Below the pieces are notes generated by a model. It ran no database searches, was not told the DNA's origin, and was given only the letters and a program-made list of their open reading frames with translations. Position numbers and translations under genes: made by a program. Positions 27,097 to 35,102 of a stretch of 64,000 bases of DNA are shown in pieces. The first letter of the stretch is position 1, and the number at the start of each line of letters is the position of its first letter. This stretch comes from Anthocerotibacter panamensis C109 (GTDB lineage: Bacteria; Cyanobacteriota; Cyanobacteriia; Gloeobacterales; Anthocerotibacteraceae). The stretch is from positions 2,731,501 to 2,795,500 of the forward strand of contig NZ_CP062698.1 of assembly GCF_018389385.1 (NCBI RefSeq), given 5' to 3'.

Positions 27097-28467
27097 ATGC
27101 GTGTGTTTGCCCCCCTGGTTATGGCTTTGGCCCTCTTAAGCCCGCTCGCCACTGAGGCGCAGTCCGCCGCCCCCGCCCGCGATCCCCAGATTGAGGCTGT
27201 CGTGGCTCAGGTTTCTGGGGTCAATATTGAGGCGACCATCCGCAAACTGGTTTCTTTTGGGACGCGCCATACGCTCTCGGATACCACCAGTCCGACTCGC
27301 GGTATTGGAGCGGCTCGCGCCTGGGTCCAGAGCCAGTTTGAGCGCTACCGGGCAGCCTCTGGGGGCAGGCTCCAGGTCATGTTGGACCGTTTCCTCCAGG
27401 AAAAAGCCGAGCGGGTGCCCCGACCCACAGAACTCGTCAATGTACTGGCTGTCTTACCTGGGACGACCGACCCAGAGCGAATCTATATAGTCAGCGGTCA
27501 TCTTGATTCGTGTGTCTGCAACCAGGACATTCTCGATGCCACCAGTGACGCCCCCGGAGCTAACGACGATGCTTCGGGTGTCGCGGCTGTGCTGGAATTA
27601 GCCCGAGTGATGTCCCAGATGAAGTTTGATGCCACGCTTGTTTTTGCTGCCGTCGTGGGTGAGGAGCAGGGTCTGTTGGGGGCGGCGCACTTGGCGCAGG
27701 AGTACCGCAAAAAGAATGCTAATGTCGCCGCGATGATCACCAACGACATCATTGGCAGTAGTGTGGGCGGGAATGGAGTCCGCGACAACCGCACCGTGCG
27801 CCTTTTCTCCGAAGGGGTACCCACCAACGAGGCAGAGAGTGAAGTCCGGGTCCGACGCTCTGTCGGCGGGGAGAACGATGCTCCCTCACGGCAACTCGCC
27901 CGCTATATCAAAGAGACCGCCGAGCGCTACGTCCCCAATATGGAAGTCCGCTTGGTCTATCGCCGGGACCGCTATTCTCGGGGTGGGGACCACATTCCTT
28001 TCCTGCAACAGGGCTATCCGGCGGTACGCATGACCGAACTCAGCGAAGACTACCGCCATCAGCACCAGAAAGTACGCGCCGAAGGAGGAGTGCAATACGG
28101 GGATCTACCAGAATTTGTAGACTTTGACTATATTGCGAACGTGGCTCGGGTGAATGGAGCAGCGCTAGCAGCCTTGGCTTCAGCCCCCGCCCAACCCACA
28201 GGCGTCGAAATTGATGGCCGCCTCAGCGATGACACCACGCTGCGTTGGCAGCCCGTCAGCGCCCCTGACCTCGCTGGATATCAAATCGTCTGGCGCGATA
28301 CTACCGCTGCAACCTGGACCCAAAGCCGCTTCGTCGGTCCTGTGACGGGCTACACGGTGAGCGGGCTCTCCAAAGATAACTATTTTTTCGGCGTGCAAGC
28401 GGTGGACAAAGCAGGGCACACCAGCCCGGTCAGCTTCCCGAAACCGGCCAACCTGCGGACGCGCTAA
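27097..28467 (+). CDS. Exported M28 family zinc aminopeptidase with Fn3-like C-terminal domain
   Basis: The 456-residue protein has a signal peptide (MALALLSPLATEAQS). Zinc ligands and catalytic residues of M28 are visible: SGHLDS, GANDDASGVAA and VVGEEQGLLGA, with a later RGGDHIPF and HQHQK. Residues about 365-450 form a fibronectin type III-like module (LRWQPVSAPDLAGYQIVWRD). The family removes N-terminal residues from peptides outside the cytoplasm. It is monocistronic, divergent from mnmA. Confidence 0.88.
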   Translation: MRVFAPLVMALALLSPLATEAQSAAPARDPQIEAVVAQVSGVNIEATIRKLVSFGTRHTLSDTTSPTRGIGAARAWVQSQFERYRAASGGRLQVMLDRFLQEKAERVPRPTELVNVLAVLPGTTDPERIYIVSGHLDSCVCNQDILDATSDAPGANDDASGVAAVLELARVMSQMKFDATLVFAAVVGEEQGLLGAAHLAQEYRKKNANVAAMITNDIIGSSVGGNGVRDNRTVRLFSEGVPTNEAESEVRVRRSVGGENDAPSRQLARYIKETAERYVPNMEVRLVYRRDRYSRGGDHIPFLQQGYPAVRMTELSEDYRHQHQKVRAEGGVQYGDLPEFVDFDYIANVARVNGAALAALASAPAQPTGVEIDGRLSDDTTLRWQPVSAPDLAGYQIVWRDTTAATWTQSRFVGPVTGYTVSGLSKDNYFFGVQAVDKAGHTSPVSFPKPANLRTR

Positions 28468-28533
28468 AGATTTAGCTGGAGGTTCAAGGGTAGACTAGAC
28501 TGGGCAAATCCATGGCAATCAGGAGTCCTGGTC

Positions 28534-29130
28534 GTGCCTCGCTCCTTTAAACCCATCCCCTCCGCAATTATCAGCGACCGCCTCCGGTTCCAGGGCTTGA
28601 AATTCACCTTCCTCTCCCAAGAGTTGCGGTTCCCGAATGGGGCTCAAGGGGAACGGCAGTTCATCCTCCATCCCGGTGGGGCGGTTATTGTACCCATCAC
28701 GGCCACAGGTACGTTTGTTTGCATCCGCCAGTACCGTTTCGCCATCGCTGATTATCTGTTTGAGTTTCCTGCCGGGACTCTAGAGCCTGGAGAGGAACCC
28801 TTCCAGACTGTCTTACGCGAACTCCAGGAGGAAACTGGCTTCACAGCCCACCGCTGGGATGACCTAGGACACTTCCATCTAGCCCCCGGTTACTCTGATG
28901 AGATGCTCTATATATTTCTTGCCCGCGATTTAGAAGCGCTCCTCGACCCACCTCCAGGGGACGACGACGAGGACCTGGAGGTCATAGAACTGAGTGCAGA
29001 AGAACTGACCGAGCGCATGGCGACCACCGCCGACTTTGACGCCAAGACCATCGCCTGCTTCTTCCGTGCCCAGCAATTTTTAGCCCACGAAAAAGCGCTT
29101 GACGGCAAAGCAGGATTAACACAGCCTTAA
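28534..29130 (+). CDS. NUDIX hydrolase, ADP-ribose pyrophosphatase-like
   Basis: The 198-residue protein starts at a GTG at 28534 with AGGAG about 8 bases upstream. The Nudix box is complete: GTLEPGEEPFQTVLRELQEE followed by TG and a hydrophobic residue. IRQYRFAIADYLFEFPAG before it is typical of ADP-ribose or sugar-nucleotide pyrophosphatases (NudF-like). It is cytoplasmic. Exact substrate cannot be told from sequence alone. Confidence 0.88.
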   Translation: MPRSFKPIPSAIISDRLRFQGLKFTFLSQELRFPNGAQGERQFILHPGGAVIVPITATGTFVCIRQYRFAIADYLFEFPAGTLEPGEEPFQTVLRELQEETGFTAHRWDDLGHFHLAPGYSDEMLYIFLARDLEALLDPPPGDDDEDLEVIELSAEELTERMATTADFDAKTIACFFRAQQFLAHEKALDGKAGLTQP

Positions 29131-29249
29131 GCGCTACATCACCGCTACGAGACAAGCTTGCGCCCAAATCGGGTAAGATGAGAGAGCGTCCTGGTCGGTG
29201 TTACCGCAAAGCATATTTTGTTGCGAAGAAGGTCACAGCCCGGATATCT

Positions 29250-29330
29250 GCGTCAGTGGCGGAATGGTAGACGCGCACGCCTTAGGAGCGTGTGCCGGAA
29301 GGCGTAAGGGTTCGAGTCCCTTCTGACGCA
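29250..29330 (+). tRNA. tRNA-Leu (anticodon UAG)
   Basis: The acceptor arms GCGTCAG and CTGACGC close an 81-base molecule with discriminator A. Anticodon stem CACGC / GCGTG encloses CT-TAG-GA, giving anticodon UAG. The long variable arm (TGCCGGAAGGCG) and T-loop GGTTCGAGTCC fit a class II leucine tRNA. The 3' CCA is not encoded. Confidence 0.95.
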
Positions 29331-29390
29331 TAACAATCCAGCACATGGTGAATACTGCTCGGTGTCAACGTGTTTGCGGGTAAAAAATTT

Positions 29391-29487
29391 GCGGGCCTGG
29401 AAACCGCGACAAGCCCAAGCATCCCTAGTGCTGCTACCTCTCGGTCCTGACACGGTTCGGGCGTTGAACCCACGCGGGCCCAGGTTA
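29391..29487 (-). ncRNA. ffs: Signal recognition particle RNA (small, 4.5S type)
   Basis: The minus strand carries the SRP core GTGTCAGGACCGAGAGGTAG followed by CAGCA, which matches the conserved asymmetric-loop and GNRA-type apical region. Closing stems CCTGG / CCAGG and CCGCG / CGCGG pair the two ends. AAATTTTTT follows as a terminator tract. About 97 bases is normal. It binds Ffh for co-translational targeting. It faces tRNA-Leu head-on; exact ends are approximate. Confidence 0.85.
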
Positions 29488-29572
29488 TTCCAAGCCTAAC
29501 ACGCCCTGCGCCTCTGGGTACAAGCGTAGCGGGTTGGATAAAGTGAGGTTTCAGGCTCCTTTGCGAAAACGG

Positions 29573-29610
29573 AGTGGTATCTTAATGAAGGAAACCACTG
29601 TCATTAAGGA
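29573..29610 (+). promoter_or_regulatory. Alternative hairpins in the psaE leader
   Basis: Hairpin A pairs AGTGGT (29573-29578) with ACCACT (29594-29599). Hairpin B pairs CTTAATGA (29581-29588) with TCATTAAG (29601-29608), a perfect 8-bp stem. They interleave, with too short a joining loop to coexist easily. The ribosome-binding site AAGGA (29606-29610) overlaps hairpin B, so B would hide it and A would free it. Confidence 0.5.
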
Positions 29611-29621
29611 CTACCAGCGCC

Positions 29622-29816
29622 ATGTCCATCCAAAAGGGTTCTCAGGTCCGCGTCCTCCGTCAGGAATCCTACTGGTACAACGATGTCGGAACCGTTGCCT
29701 CGGTAGATAAAGGGGCCAACGTAATTTATCCCGTCACGGTTCGCTTTGAGAAGGTCAACTATTCCAATCTCAACACCAATAACTTTGGCGTGTCTGAGCT
29801 GGAAGAAGTGAGCTAG
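29622..29816 (+). CDS. psaE: Photosystem I reaction centre subunit IV
   Basis: The 64-residue protein is a complete Psa[21 protein letters not shown] and [16 protein letters not shown] are the family core of this SH3-like fold. PsaE sits on the cytoplasmic face of photosystem I and assists ferredoxin docking and cyclic electron flow. The stop shares a base with the mutM GTG, so the two genes are translationally linked. The leader holds interleaved hairpins over the ribosome-binding site. Confidence 0.96.
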   Translation: MSIQKGSQVRVLRQESYWYNDVGTVASVDKGANVIYPVTVRFEKVNYSNLNTNNFGVSELEEVS

Positions 29817-30658
29817 TGCCGGAACTGCCGGAAGTTGAAACCGTTCGGCGCAGCCTCGCTCCTAGACTAGCGGGCCAAGAGATCCAAAAAGTACAGGTGT
29901 TACGGGCCTCAGCTATCGCCGCCCCTGATGTTGATGTGTTTACCCGACTGCTTCCAGGGCAACACTTCAGTGCAACCACAGCTCGGCGGGGCAAGTACCT
30001 GCTCCTCGGTCTCGAATCGGGAGGTTGGTTAGCCGTTCACCTGCGTATGAGCGGGCGACTGCTTTTGTTCGAGCCTCCCCTGCCCCTCGACCCGAGCCAT
30101 CTGCGTGTCTGTTTTTACCTTAAAGAGGGCTCCCGACTCTATTTTCATGACCCACGGGCTTTTGGTCGGCTCTGGTATATCCGTCCTGGTACGTCTCTAG
30201 AAGAACAAATTCCAGCCCTACAGCGCCTTGGTCCTGAGCCAGAAGACCTAGAAGTACTGCACCTGGAAGGAGCCTTAGCACGCCGCACCATCCCGATCAA
30301 AGTAGCCCTACTCGACCAGACCCTCCTGGCTGGATTGGGGAACATCTATGCTGACGAAGCCCTCTTCCAAGCGGGCATTCATCCACTCACCCCAGCCAAC
30401 CAGCTCAAGCGCCCCAATCTGGAACGCCTGATTGAACGTATTAAATGGGTCCTGACCTCAGCCGTGACAGCGGGCGGGACCACGTTACGGGACTATGTGG
30501 ACAGTCAGGGCTCCAAAGGTCGCTATCAAGAGCAATTGCAGGTCTACGGACGATTTGGTCAAACCTGCGCCACCTGTGGAACTTCTATCGCCCGCCTACG
30601 TCTGGGAGGACGATCCAGCCATTTTTGCCCTAGCTGTCAGGTCTTCCCACGGGCTTAG
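29816..30658 (+). CDS. mutM: Formamidopyrimidine-DNA glycosylase
   Basis: The 280-residue enzyme starts at a GTG overlapping the psaE stop. Pro2-Glu3 (PELPEVETVRR) form the catalytic N-terminus after Met removal. The helix-two-turn-helix contains QTLLAGLGNIYADEALF, and a C-terminal zinc finger has Cys in CATC and CPSC. It excises 8-oxoguanine and opened purines. Linkage with a photosystem I gene is suggestive of shared response to oxidative stress, but that is inference. Confidence 0.95.
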   Translation: MPELPEVETVRRSLAPRLAGQEIQKVQVLRASAIAAPDVDVFTRLLPGQHFSATTARRGKYLLLGLESGGWLAVHLRMSGRLLLFEPPLPLDPSHLRVCFYLKEGSRLYFHDPRAFGRLWYIRPGTSLEEQIPALQRLGPEPEDLEVLHLEGALARRTIPIKVALLDQTLLAGLGNIYADEALFQAGIHPLTPANQLKRPNLERLIERIKWVLTSAVTAGGTTLRDYVDSQGSKGRYQEQLQVYGRFGQTCATCGTSIARLRLGGRSSHFCPSCQVFPRA

Positions 30659-30736
30659 AGGTTCTATTCCTTTGGGTATGTTGGAAGGATTCATAGAAGT
30701 ACGTTAGACTCGCTACCATCACATGACCTCAAAGCC

Positions 30737-32407
30737 ATGACGAATGCACTTTACGACAGCTCGTTGGCCGGTGAACAGAAGTCCACTTCTGCAGCCGATG
30801 CAGCCCTCTGGCATCGCTTTGCCGCTTGGGGCTTGGACTTAGCCTTTGAGGTCGCCCTCCCCTACTTGTTGGTGGTGAGTGGTTACGTGGGCTTCAAAGG
30901 GCTCCAAAGCCTGATCAACAACCTTCCCTTTAGCCTGGATAAAGGTTTCACGGAAGTCCTCTTTCCGACCAGCCTCTGGGCCGCTTTCAAGCAAATCGAC
31001 GGGACGGATCCAGATTCTTTAAACCAGACTCTAGCCCTCGGGACCTTGTTTAATTCTCTGCAGGAACTTCTTATTATCCCTATCGCCACCCTGGTCCTCT
31101 GGGTGGTCTTTTTTGCTGTCAACCGCCTGCTGTTGCCTACAGTCCGAGGCAAGACCCTGGGTAAACAGTTGATGGGTCTGCGCATCGAAACCGAAAAGGG
31201 GGAGAAACCTGGATTCGGCTCCATCTTCTTGCGCCATGTGATCGGCCAAGCTATCAGTTCCTTTTTCTTTTTGGGTTACGTCTATGCTCTGGTCAGTTCG
31301 GAGCGGCGCACGTGGCATGACTATATTGCTGGAACCCGTGTGGTTCAAGAGCAGCGCTACCAACCCCAACTCAATGGCAACAGTGCCATCTCTTCGGCTC
31401 TAGTCCACCTGGAGTCGTTTGTGTTGGCTATTTTCTTTGTCTATTTCTTAAAGCTCTTGGTGATCTGGTTGCGGATTCTCGGGGTCCCGATCCCAGCCAT
31501 TTTGCTCCCCGAGCAGCAGCCCCCAGCTCCGCCCATCGAATTTACGCTTGTGGAGCCCACGCCCAACCAAGGGAAAAAACCGTCTCAAGCCAAGCGGCGT
31601 TCAGCGGTCACTTCTGTGGCAGCAGGCAAACGTGACCCGAAGCAACCGGTCGCCGAAGGGAGCCCAGCCTCCCGTCCCAGTACTCCAAAGCGTACCCCGC
31701 GGCCCCAAGAGCCCAAGCCCGAGCCTAAACCGCGCGAAGAAGCTACCGCCCTACCCAAACCACCTACCCCCGCTGCCACCCAGCCCAAACCTGTAGACGT
31801 ACCCCCTGATGTCGTCACAACCCCCGCTCCAGCTCCGGTCAGCGTCGCTCCAGAACAACCCCGCCGCACCCGAGCAAGTCAAGCTTTAGGGGATACCCTG
31901 GCCTCTAACCCAAGCCCAACACCGCCGGTACGCGCCAGCCGGACCTCCAATGCAGGTTCTCTAGGCTCCCCTTTGAGTGTAGGCTCCAACAACAAACAGG
32001 GAACTGGTCCTGGAGGCCGGGGCAACAGTCAGTTGTTTAACCCCGACCGCAGTGGTGAGGGAGATCCAGGCATTGACTCGGCCCAAGATGTGGATTTTGG
32101 TCCCTATATGAACCAATTGCAGCGCCGGGTTAAGCGGGCTTGGTTCGCGCCGGAGCAGAGCAATTCCCGGCGGACGGTCCTGCGCTTTACTATTGAGCGC
32201 AATGGGCAGGTATCCGAACTAAAAGTCTCCCGCTCTTCCGGCAACGCCACCTCTGACCAAGCTGCTATAGACGCGGTCCGTCGGGCCGCCCCTTTCCCGC
32301 CGCTGCCTTCTGCCTACCGGGGGGACGAGATTGAAATCACCTTCACCTTTGATATCAATGTCTTTGGCGGTGAAGCGGACACTGGCAGTTCCCGGCGCGG
32401 CTACTGA
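30737..32407 (+). CDS. RDD-domain / TonB C-terminal fusion protein
   Basis: The 556-residue protein has an unusual layout. Residues about 22-230 form an RDD membrane domain (WHRFAAWGLDLAFEVALPYL; GKTLGKQLMGLRIETEKG; RRTWHDYIAGTRVV) with three or more membrane helices. Another helix (FVLAIFFVYFLKLLVIWLRI, about 233-255) leads to a Pro/Lys-rich periplasmic linker (about 265-440) and a TonB C-terminal domain (YMNQLQRRVKRAWFAPEQ to ITFTFDINVF, about 455-545). TonB transmits energy to outer-membrane receptors; ordinary TonB has one N-terminal helix. ExbB/ExbD are not nearby. A hairpin terminator follows. Confidence 0.85.
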   Translation: MTNALYDSSLAGEQKSTSAADAALWHRFAAWGLDLAFEVALPYLLVVSGYVGFKGLQSLINNLPFSLDKGFTEVLFPTSLWAAFKQIDGTDPDSLNQTLALGTLFNSLQELLIIPIATLVLWVVFFAVNRLLLPTVRGKTLGKQLMGLRIETEKGEKPGFGSIFLRHVIGQAISSFFFLGYVYALVSSERRTWHDYIAGTRVVQEQRYQPQLNGNSAISSALVHLESFVLAIFFVYFLKLLVIWLRILGVPIPAILLPEQQPPAPPIEFTLVEPTPNQGKKPSQAKRRSAVTSVAAGKRDPKQPVAEGSPASRPSTPKRTPRPQEPKPEPKPREEATALPKPPTPAATQPKPVDVPPDVVTTPAPAPVSVAPEQPRRTRASQALGDTLASNPSPTPPVRASRTSNAGSLGSPLSVGSNNKQGTGPGGRGNSQLFNPDRSGEGDPGIDSAQDVDFGPYMNQLQRRVKRAWFAPEQSNSRRTVLRFTIERNGQVSELKVSRSSGNATSDQAAIDAVRRAAPFPPLPSAYRGDEIEITFTFDINVFGGEADTGSSRRGY

Positions 32408-32409
32408 GT

Positions 32410-32440
32410 CTGCCTTTCCTCTTTCTAGAGGCAGAATTTT
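32410..32440 (+). terminator. Intrinsic terminator after the RDD-TonB gene
   Basis: CTGCCT (32410-32415) pairs with AGGCAG (32429-32434), followed by AATTTT. It separates the fusion gene from ndhI. Confidence 0.55.
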
Positions 32441-32446
32441 GCGGCG

Positions 32447-32452
32447 TATAAT
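32447..32452 (+). promoter_or_regulatory. -10 box for ndhI-ndhG
   Basis: A perfect TATAAT lies 28 bases before the ndhI ATG. No good -35 is seen at the usual distance, so an activator may be needed. Confidence 0.4.
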
Positions 32453-32479
32453 TAGAGAGGACAAAAGGCAAGAGCGCCC

Positions 32480-33091
32480 ATGAAATTCCTGGAAAAAATT
32501 GGCAGCTATGCCAAAGATGTGCTGGACTCCGCAAAGTACCTAGGTCAGGGCTTGGGTCTGGTCTTCGACCACATGCGACGACACAACATCGTCGTGCAGT
32601 ATCCCTACGAAAAAGTCATCCCCTCCGAACGCTTTCGGGGCCGCATCCACTTCGAGCAACCCAAGTGCATCTCCTGCGAAGTCTGCGTCCGCGTCTGCCC
32701 CATCAACTTGCCGGTGGTGGATTGGGAATTCAACAAGGCGACCAAGAAAAAAGAACTTAACTCCTATTCCATCGATTTCGGGGTGTGTATCTTCTGTGGC
32801 AACTGCGTCGAATACTGCCCGACCAACTGCCTCTCCATGACCGAGGAGTACGAGCTTTCAGTCTATGACCGCCACGAGTTAAATTTTGATGATGTGGCCT
32901 TAGGTCGTCTCCCGGCTCGGGTCTTGGATGACCCGCTGGTTGTCGCCCAAAAAGAATTCGCCTACCTACCTAAAGGCGAGATCAACACCTCCGAGTACAC
33001 GCAGAAGTTCGGGACAAAGGGCCGTCGAGCAGGCCAACTGCCTTCAGAACGGGTGACCAGCGAGACCCTACCCCCTCAAGAAGGAGCGTGA
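32480..33091 (+). CDS. ndhI: NDH-1 subunit I (two 4Fe-4S ferredoxin)
   Basis: The 203-residue protein carries two 4Fe-4S motifs, [12 protein letters not shown] and [12 protein letters not shown], in the NdhI context ([19 protein letters not shown]). It passes electrons from ferredoxin into the membrane arm of NDH-1 for cyclic flow and respiration. ndhG follows by three bases. In most cyanobacteria the order is ndhA-I-G-E; here ndhA is not upstream. Confidence 0.96.
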   Translation: MKFLEKIGSYAKDVLDSAKYLGQGLGLVFDHMRRHNIVVQYPYEKVIPSERFRGRIHFEQPKCISCEVCVRVCPINLPVVDWEFNKATKKKELNSYSIDFGVCIFCGNCVEYCPTNCLSMTEEYELSVYDRHELNFDDVALGRLPARVLDDPLVVAQKEFAYLPKGEINTSEYTQKFGTKGRRAGQLPSERVTSETLPPQEGA

Positions 33092-33094
33092 CCT

Positions 33095-33715
33095 GTGGAA
33101 CTTGGTGAAGGCGTTCGTCTGATATCCTTTGGAGTCCTGGCTTTGATTGTCCTCGGCGGGGCCTTAGGTGTGGTGTTGGTCCCCAGTATGGTGCATGCGG
33201 CGTTCCTGTTGGGCTTTGTTTTTGTAGGCATGGCGGGGATGTATGTGTTGCTCAATGCCGACTTCGTCGCGGCGGCACAGATCCTCATCTACGTGGGCGC
33301 GGTGAACGTGCTCCTGCTCTTTGCCATCATGCTAGTCAACCGACGCACCCCCGATGCCGCCGCTTCTAAACGGGGTCTGCGCAACACGGTTGGGGCTTTG
33401 GTCTGTATCAGCACCTTTGGATTGTTGACCAACGGGATCACCCGAGTCCCGTGGCCCCTCTCCAGCGAGGTGCCGATTGAGAACTCGGTCCTACAAATCG
33501 GTCAGCAGTTCTTCAGTAACTTCCTGTTGCCGTTTGAAGTAATCTCGATCCTACTCCTCGTGGCCTTGGTGGGAGCGATTATTCTTGCTCGCCGCGAATT
33601 TGTCCCTGACCGTACCGAGTCTGGGGATATGCCTCTAGTTCTGCCAGAGCGTCCCCACCCATCGTTAGATGAGCAGATGCCCCAACTGCCACCGGAGCCG
33701 GTATCCCGCCGCTAG
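33095..33715 (+). CDS. ndhG: NDH-1 subunit G (NuoJ-like)
   Basis: The 206-residue membrane protein starts at a GTG three bases after ndhI. It has about five helices; the conserved core is LLNADFVAAAQILIYVGAVN followed by VLLLFAIML, the pi-bulge helix region of NuoJ/NdhG. It is part of the NDH-1 membrane arm. ndhE, the usual next gene, is absent; an intrinsic terminator and heme oxygenase follow. Confidence 0.94.
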   Translation: MELGEGVRLISFGVLALIVLGGALGVVLVPSMVHAAFLLGFVFVGMAGMYVLLNADFVAAAQILIYVGAVNVLLLFAIMLVNRRTPDAAASKRGLRNTVGALVCISTFGLLTNGITRVPWPLSSEVPIENSVLQIGQQFFSNFLLPFEVISILLLVALVGAIILARREFVPDRTESGDMPLVLPERPHPSLDEQMPQLPPEPVSRR

Positions 33716-33740
33716 TAGGGTTTTAGCTTGAATCGTAAAC

Positions 33741-33780
33741 AGCGGGAGCAATCCATTTTTGCCCCCGCTTTATGATTTTT
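33741..33780 (+). terminator. Intrinsic terminator after ndhG
   Basis: AGCGGG-A-GCAA pairs with TTGC-C-CCCGCT (33741-33769) with one mismatch, followed by TTATGATTTTT. It ends the ndhI-ndhG transcript. Confidence 0.7.
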
Positions 33781-33857
33781 AACAAACCTGTTCTAGAAGA
33801 TGACCTACGCTACTAAGAGGACGCTATCAGACAGTGCAGGAAGTTTAGGAGGTTTTT

Positions 33858-34574
33858 GTGACTACGGATCTAGCTTTACGACTGCGCGAGGGAACCCGTC
33901 AGGCTCATACCCTGGCAGAGAGTGCGGATTTCATCAAATGTTTCCTCAAAGGAGTCGTTGAGAAAACTTCGTACCGCAAACTCTTGGCTAATTTTTATTT
34001 CGTTTACGGGACCCTTGAAGCCGCTCTGGAGCAGCACCGCGACCATCCTATCCTCAAGTCGCTCCACCAACCGGTCCTCTTTCGTAAGCAGAGCCTAGAA
34101 AGGGATTTGAGCTACTACTACGGCAAGGACTGGCAAACTCAGGTTGCCCCTAGCCCCGCTTGTCGAGTCTATCTGGAGCGCATCCAGGAAATCTCCACCT
34201 GCGAGCCTACGCTCCTTATTGCGCACTGCTACACCCGTTACATGGGTGACCTGTCAGGGGGGCAGATCCTCAAAGGCATTGCCGAGCGGGGGATGAACCT
34301 CACGGGTGGTGAGGGCACGGCCTTTTATCGCTTTGAAGCGATCTCCGACGAAAAGGTCTTTAAAGCCAACTACCGCCAAACCCTGGATAGCCTTCCTCTG
34401 ACTCCTGAGCAGGTGGAGGCTATTGTCCTTGAGGCCAACCGCTCCTTTCAGTTCAATATGGGGCTTTTCCAGGAACTAGAGGGTAGTCTGATCAAGGCTA
34501 TCGGTCAAATGCTCTTTCATTCGCTCACCCGTCGCACCCCCAGGCAGCAGCCAGTGGTGGTAGTTGAGGGTTGA
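33858..34574 (+). CDS. Heme oxygenase (biliverdin-producing)
   Basis: The 238-residue protein starts at a GTG at 33858 with AGGAGG seven bases upstream. The proximal heme His is in REGTRQAHTLAES, and YTRYMGDLSGGQILKGI is the distal-helix signature of HO-1/PbsA. It opens heme to biliverdin using ferredoxin, the first step to phycobilins. It fits with the allophycocyanin-type gene 3.7 kb downstream. The C-terminal tail (RRTPRQQPVVVVEG) is not conserved. Confidence 0.95.
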   Translation: MTTDLALRLREGTRQAHTLAESADFIKCFLKGVVEKTSYRKLLANFYFVYGTLEAALEQHRDHPILKSLHQPVLFRKQSLERDLSYYYGKDWQTQVAPSPACRVYLERIQEISTCEPTLLIAHCYTRYMGDLSGGQILKGIAERGMNLTGGEGTAFYRFEAISDEKVFKANYRQTLDSLPLTPEQVEAIVLEANRSFQFNMGLFQELEGSLIKAIGQMLFHSLTRRTPRQQPVVVVEG

Positions 34575-34688
34575 GTGCCGCTTGTTTCTGTGCGACACCT
34601 CTATCTTTCCGGCGGATTGGTTACTATCTGCCTATTTTCTATCGGATAGAGCGGGTAGAATAGGCGGGACACGGACGACTTGGCCCCT

Positions 34689-35096
34689 ATGCCCTATCTA
34701 ATAATTTACGATGGCGACTGTACGATGTGCGTCACGCTGGTTCAGGCGCTAGAGCGCTGGGACCAGGGGGGGCAGTTTGTCTATACCCCGATGCAGGACG
34801 CCCGTATCTTCGACCATTTCGCCCTTACCCCCCAGAACTGCACTCTGGGCCTTTTCCTGGTGGATCTAGATCAGCCTGAGGTGCGCTGGCAGGGGGCAGC
34901 GGCAGTGGAGGAGATTGGGCGCAGGTTACACGCCTGGATCGACCTTTATCGGGCTCTTCCTGGGTTCCAGACGGTGGGGGAGGGCCTTTATGGGTTAGTC
35001 CGTGACACCCGCTACGCACTGTGGGGCCGTCGCGACCAAACCTACTGGTCCTGTTATCCCTGGTCTACTAAAGTTGCTTCCCCTACCCCTACCTGA
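34689..35096 (+). CDS. DCC family thiol-disulfide oxidoreductase (DUF393)
   Basis: About 135 residues from the ATG at 34689; a TTG at 34680 is less likely. The N-terminus YLIIYDGDCTMCVTL contains the DxxCxxC motif that names the family. Thioredoxin-like function is predicted for the family but little is known. The lon gene begins six bases after its stop, so the two probably share a transcript. Confidence 0.82.
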   Translation: MPYLIIYDGDCTMCVTLVQALERWDQGGQFVYTPMQDARIFDHFALTPQNCTLGLFLVDLDQPEVRWQGAAAVEEIGRRLHAWIDLYRALPGFQTVGEGLYGLVRDTRYALWGRRDQTYWSCYPWSTKVASPTPT

Positions 35097-35102
35097 GCTG
35101 CC

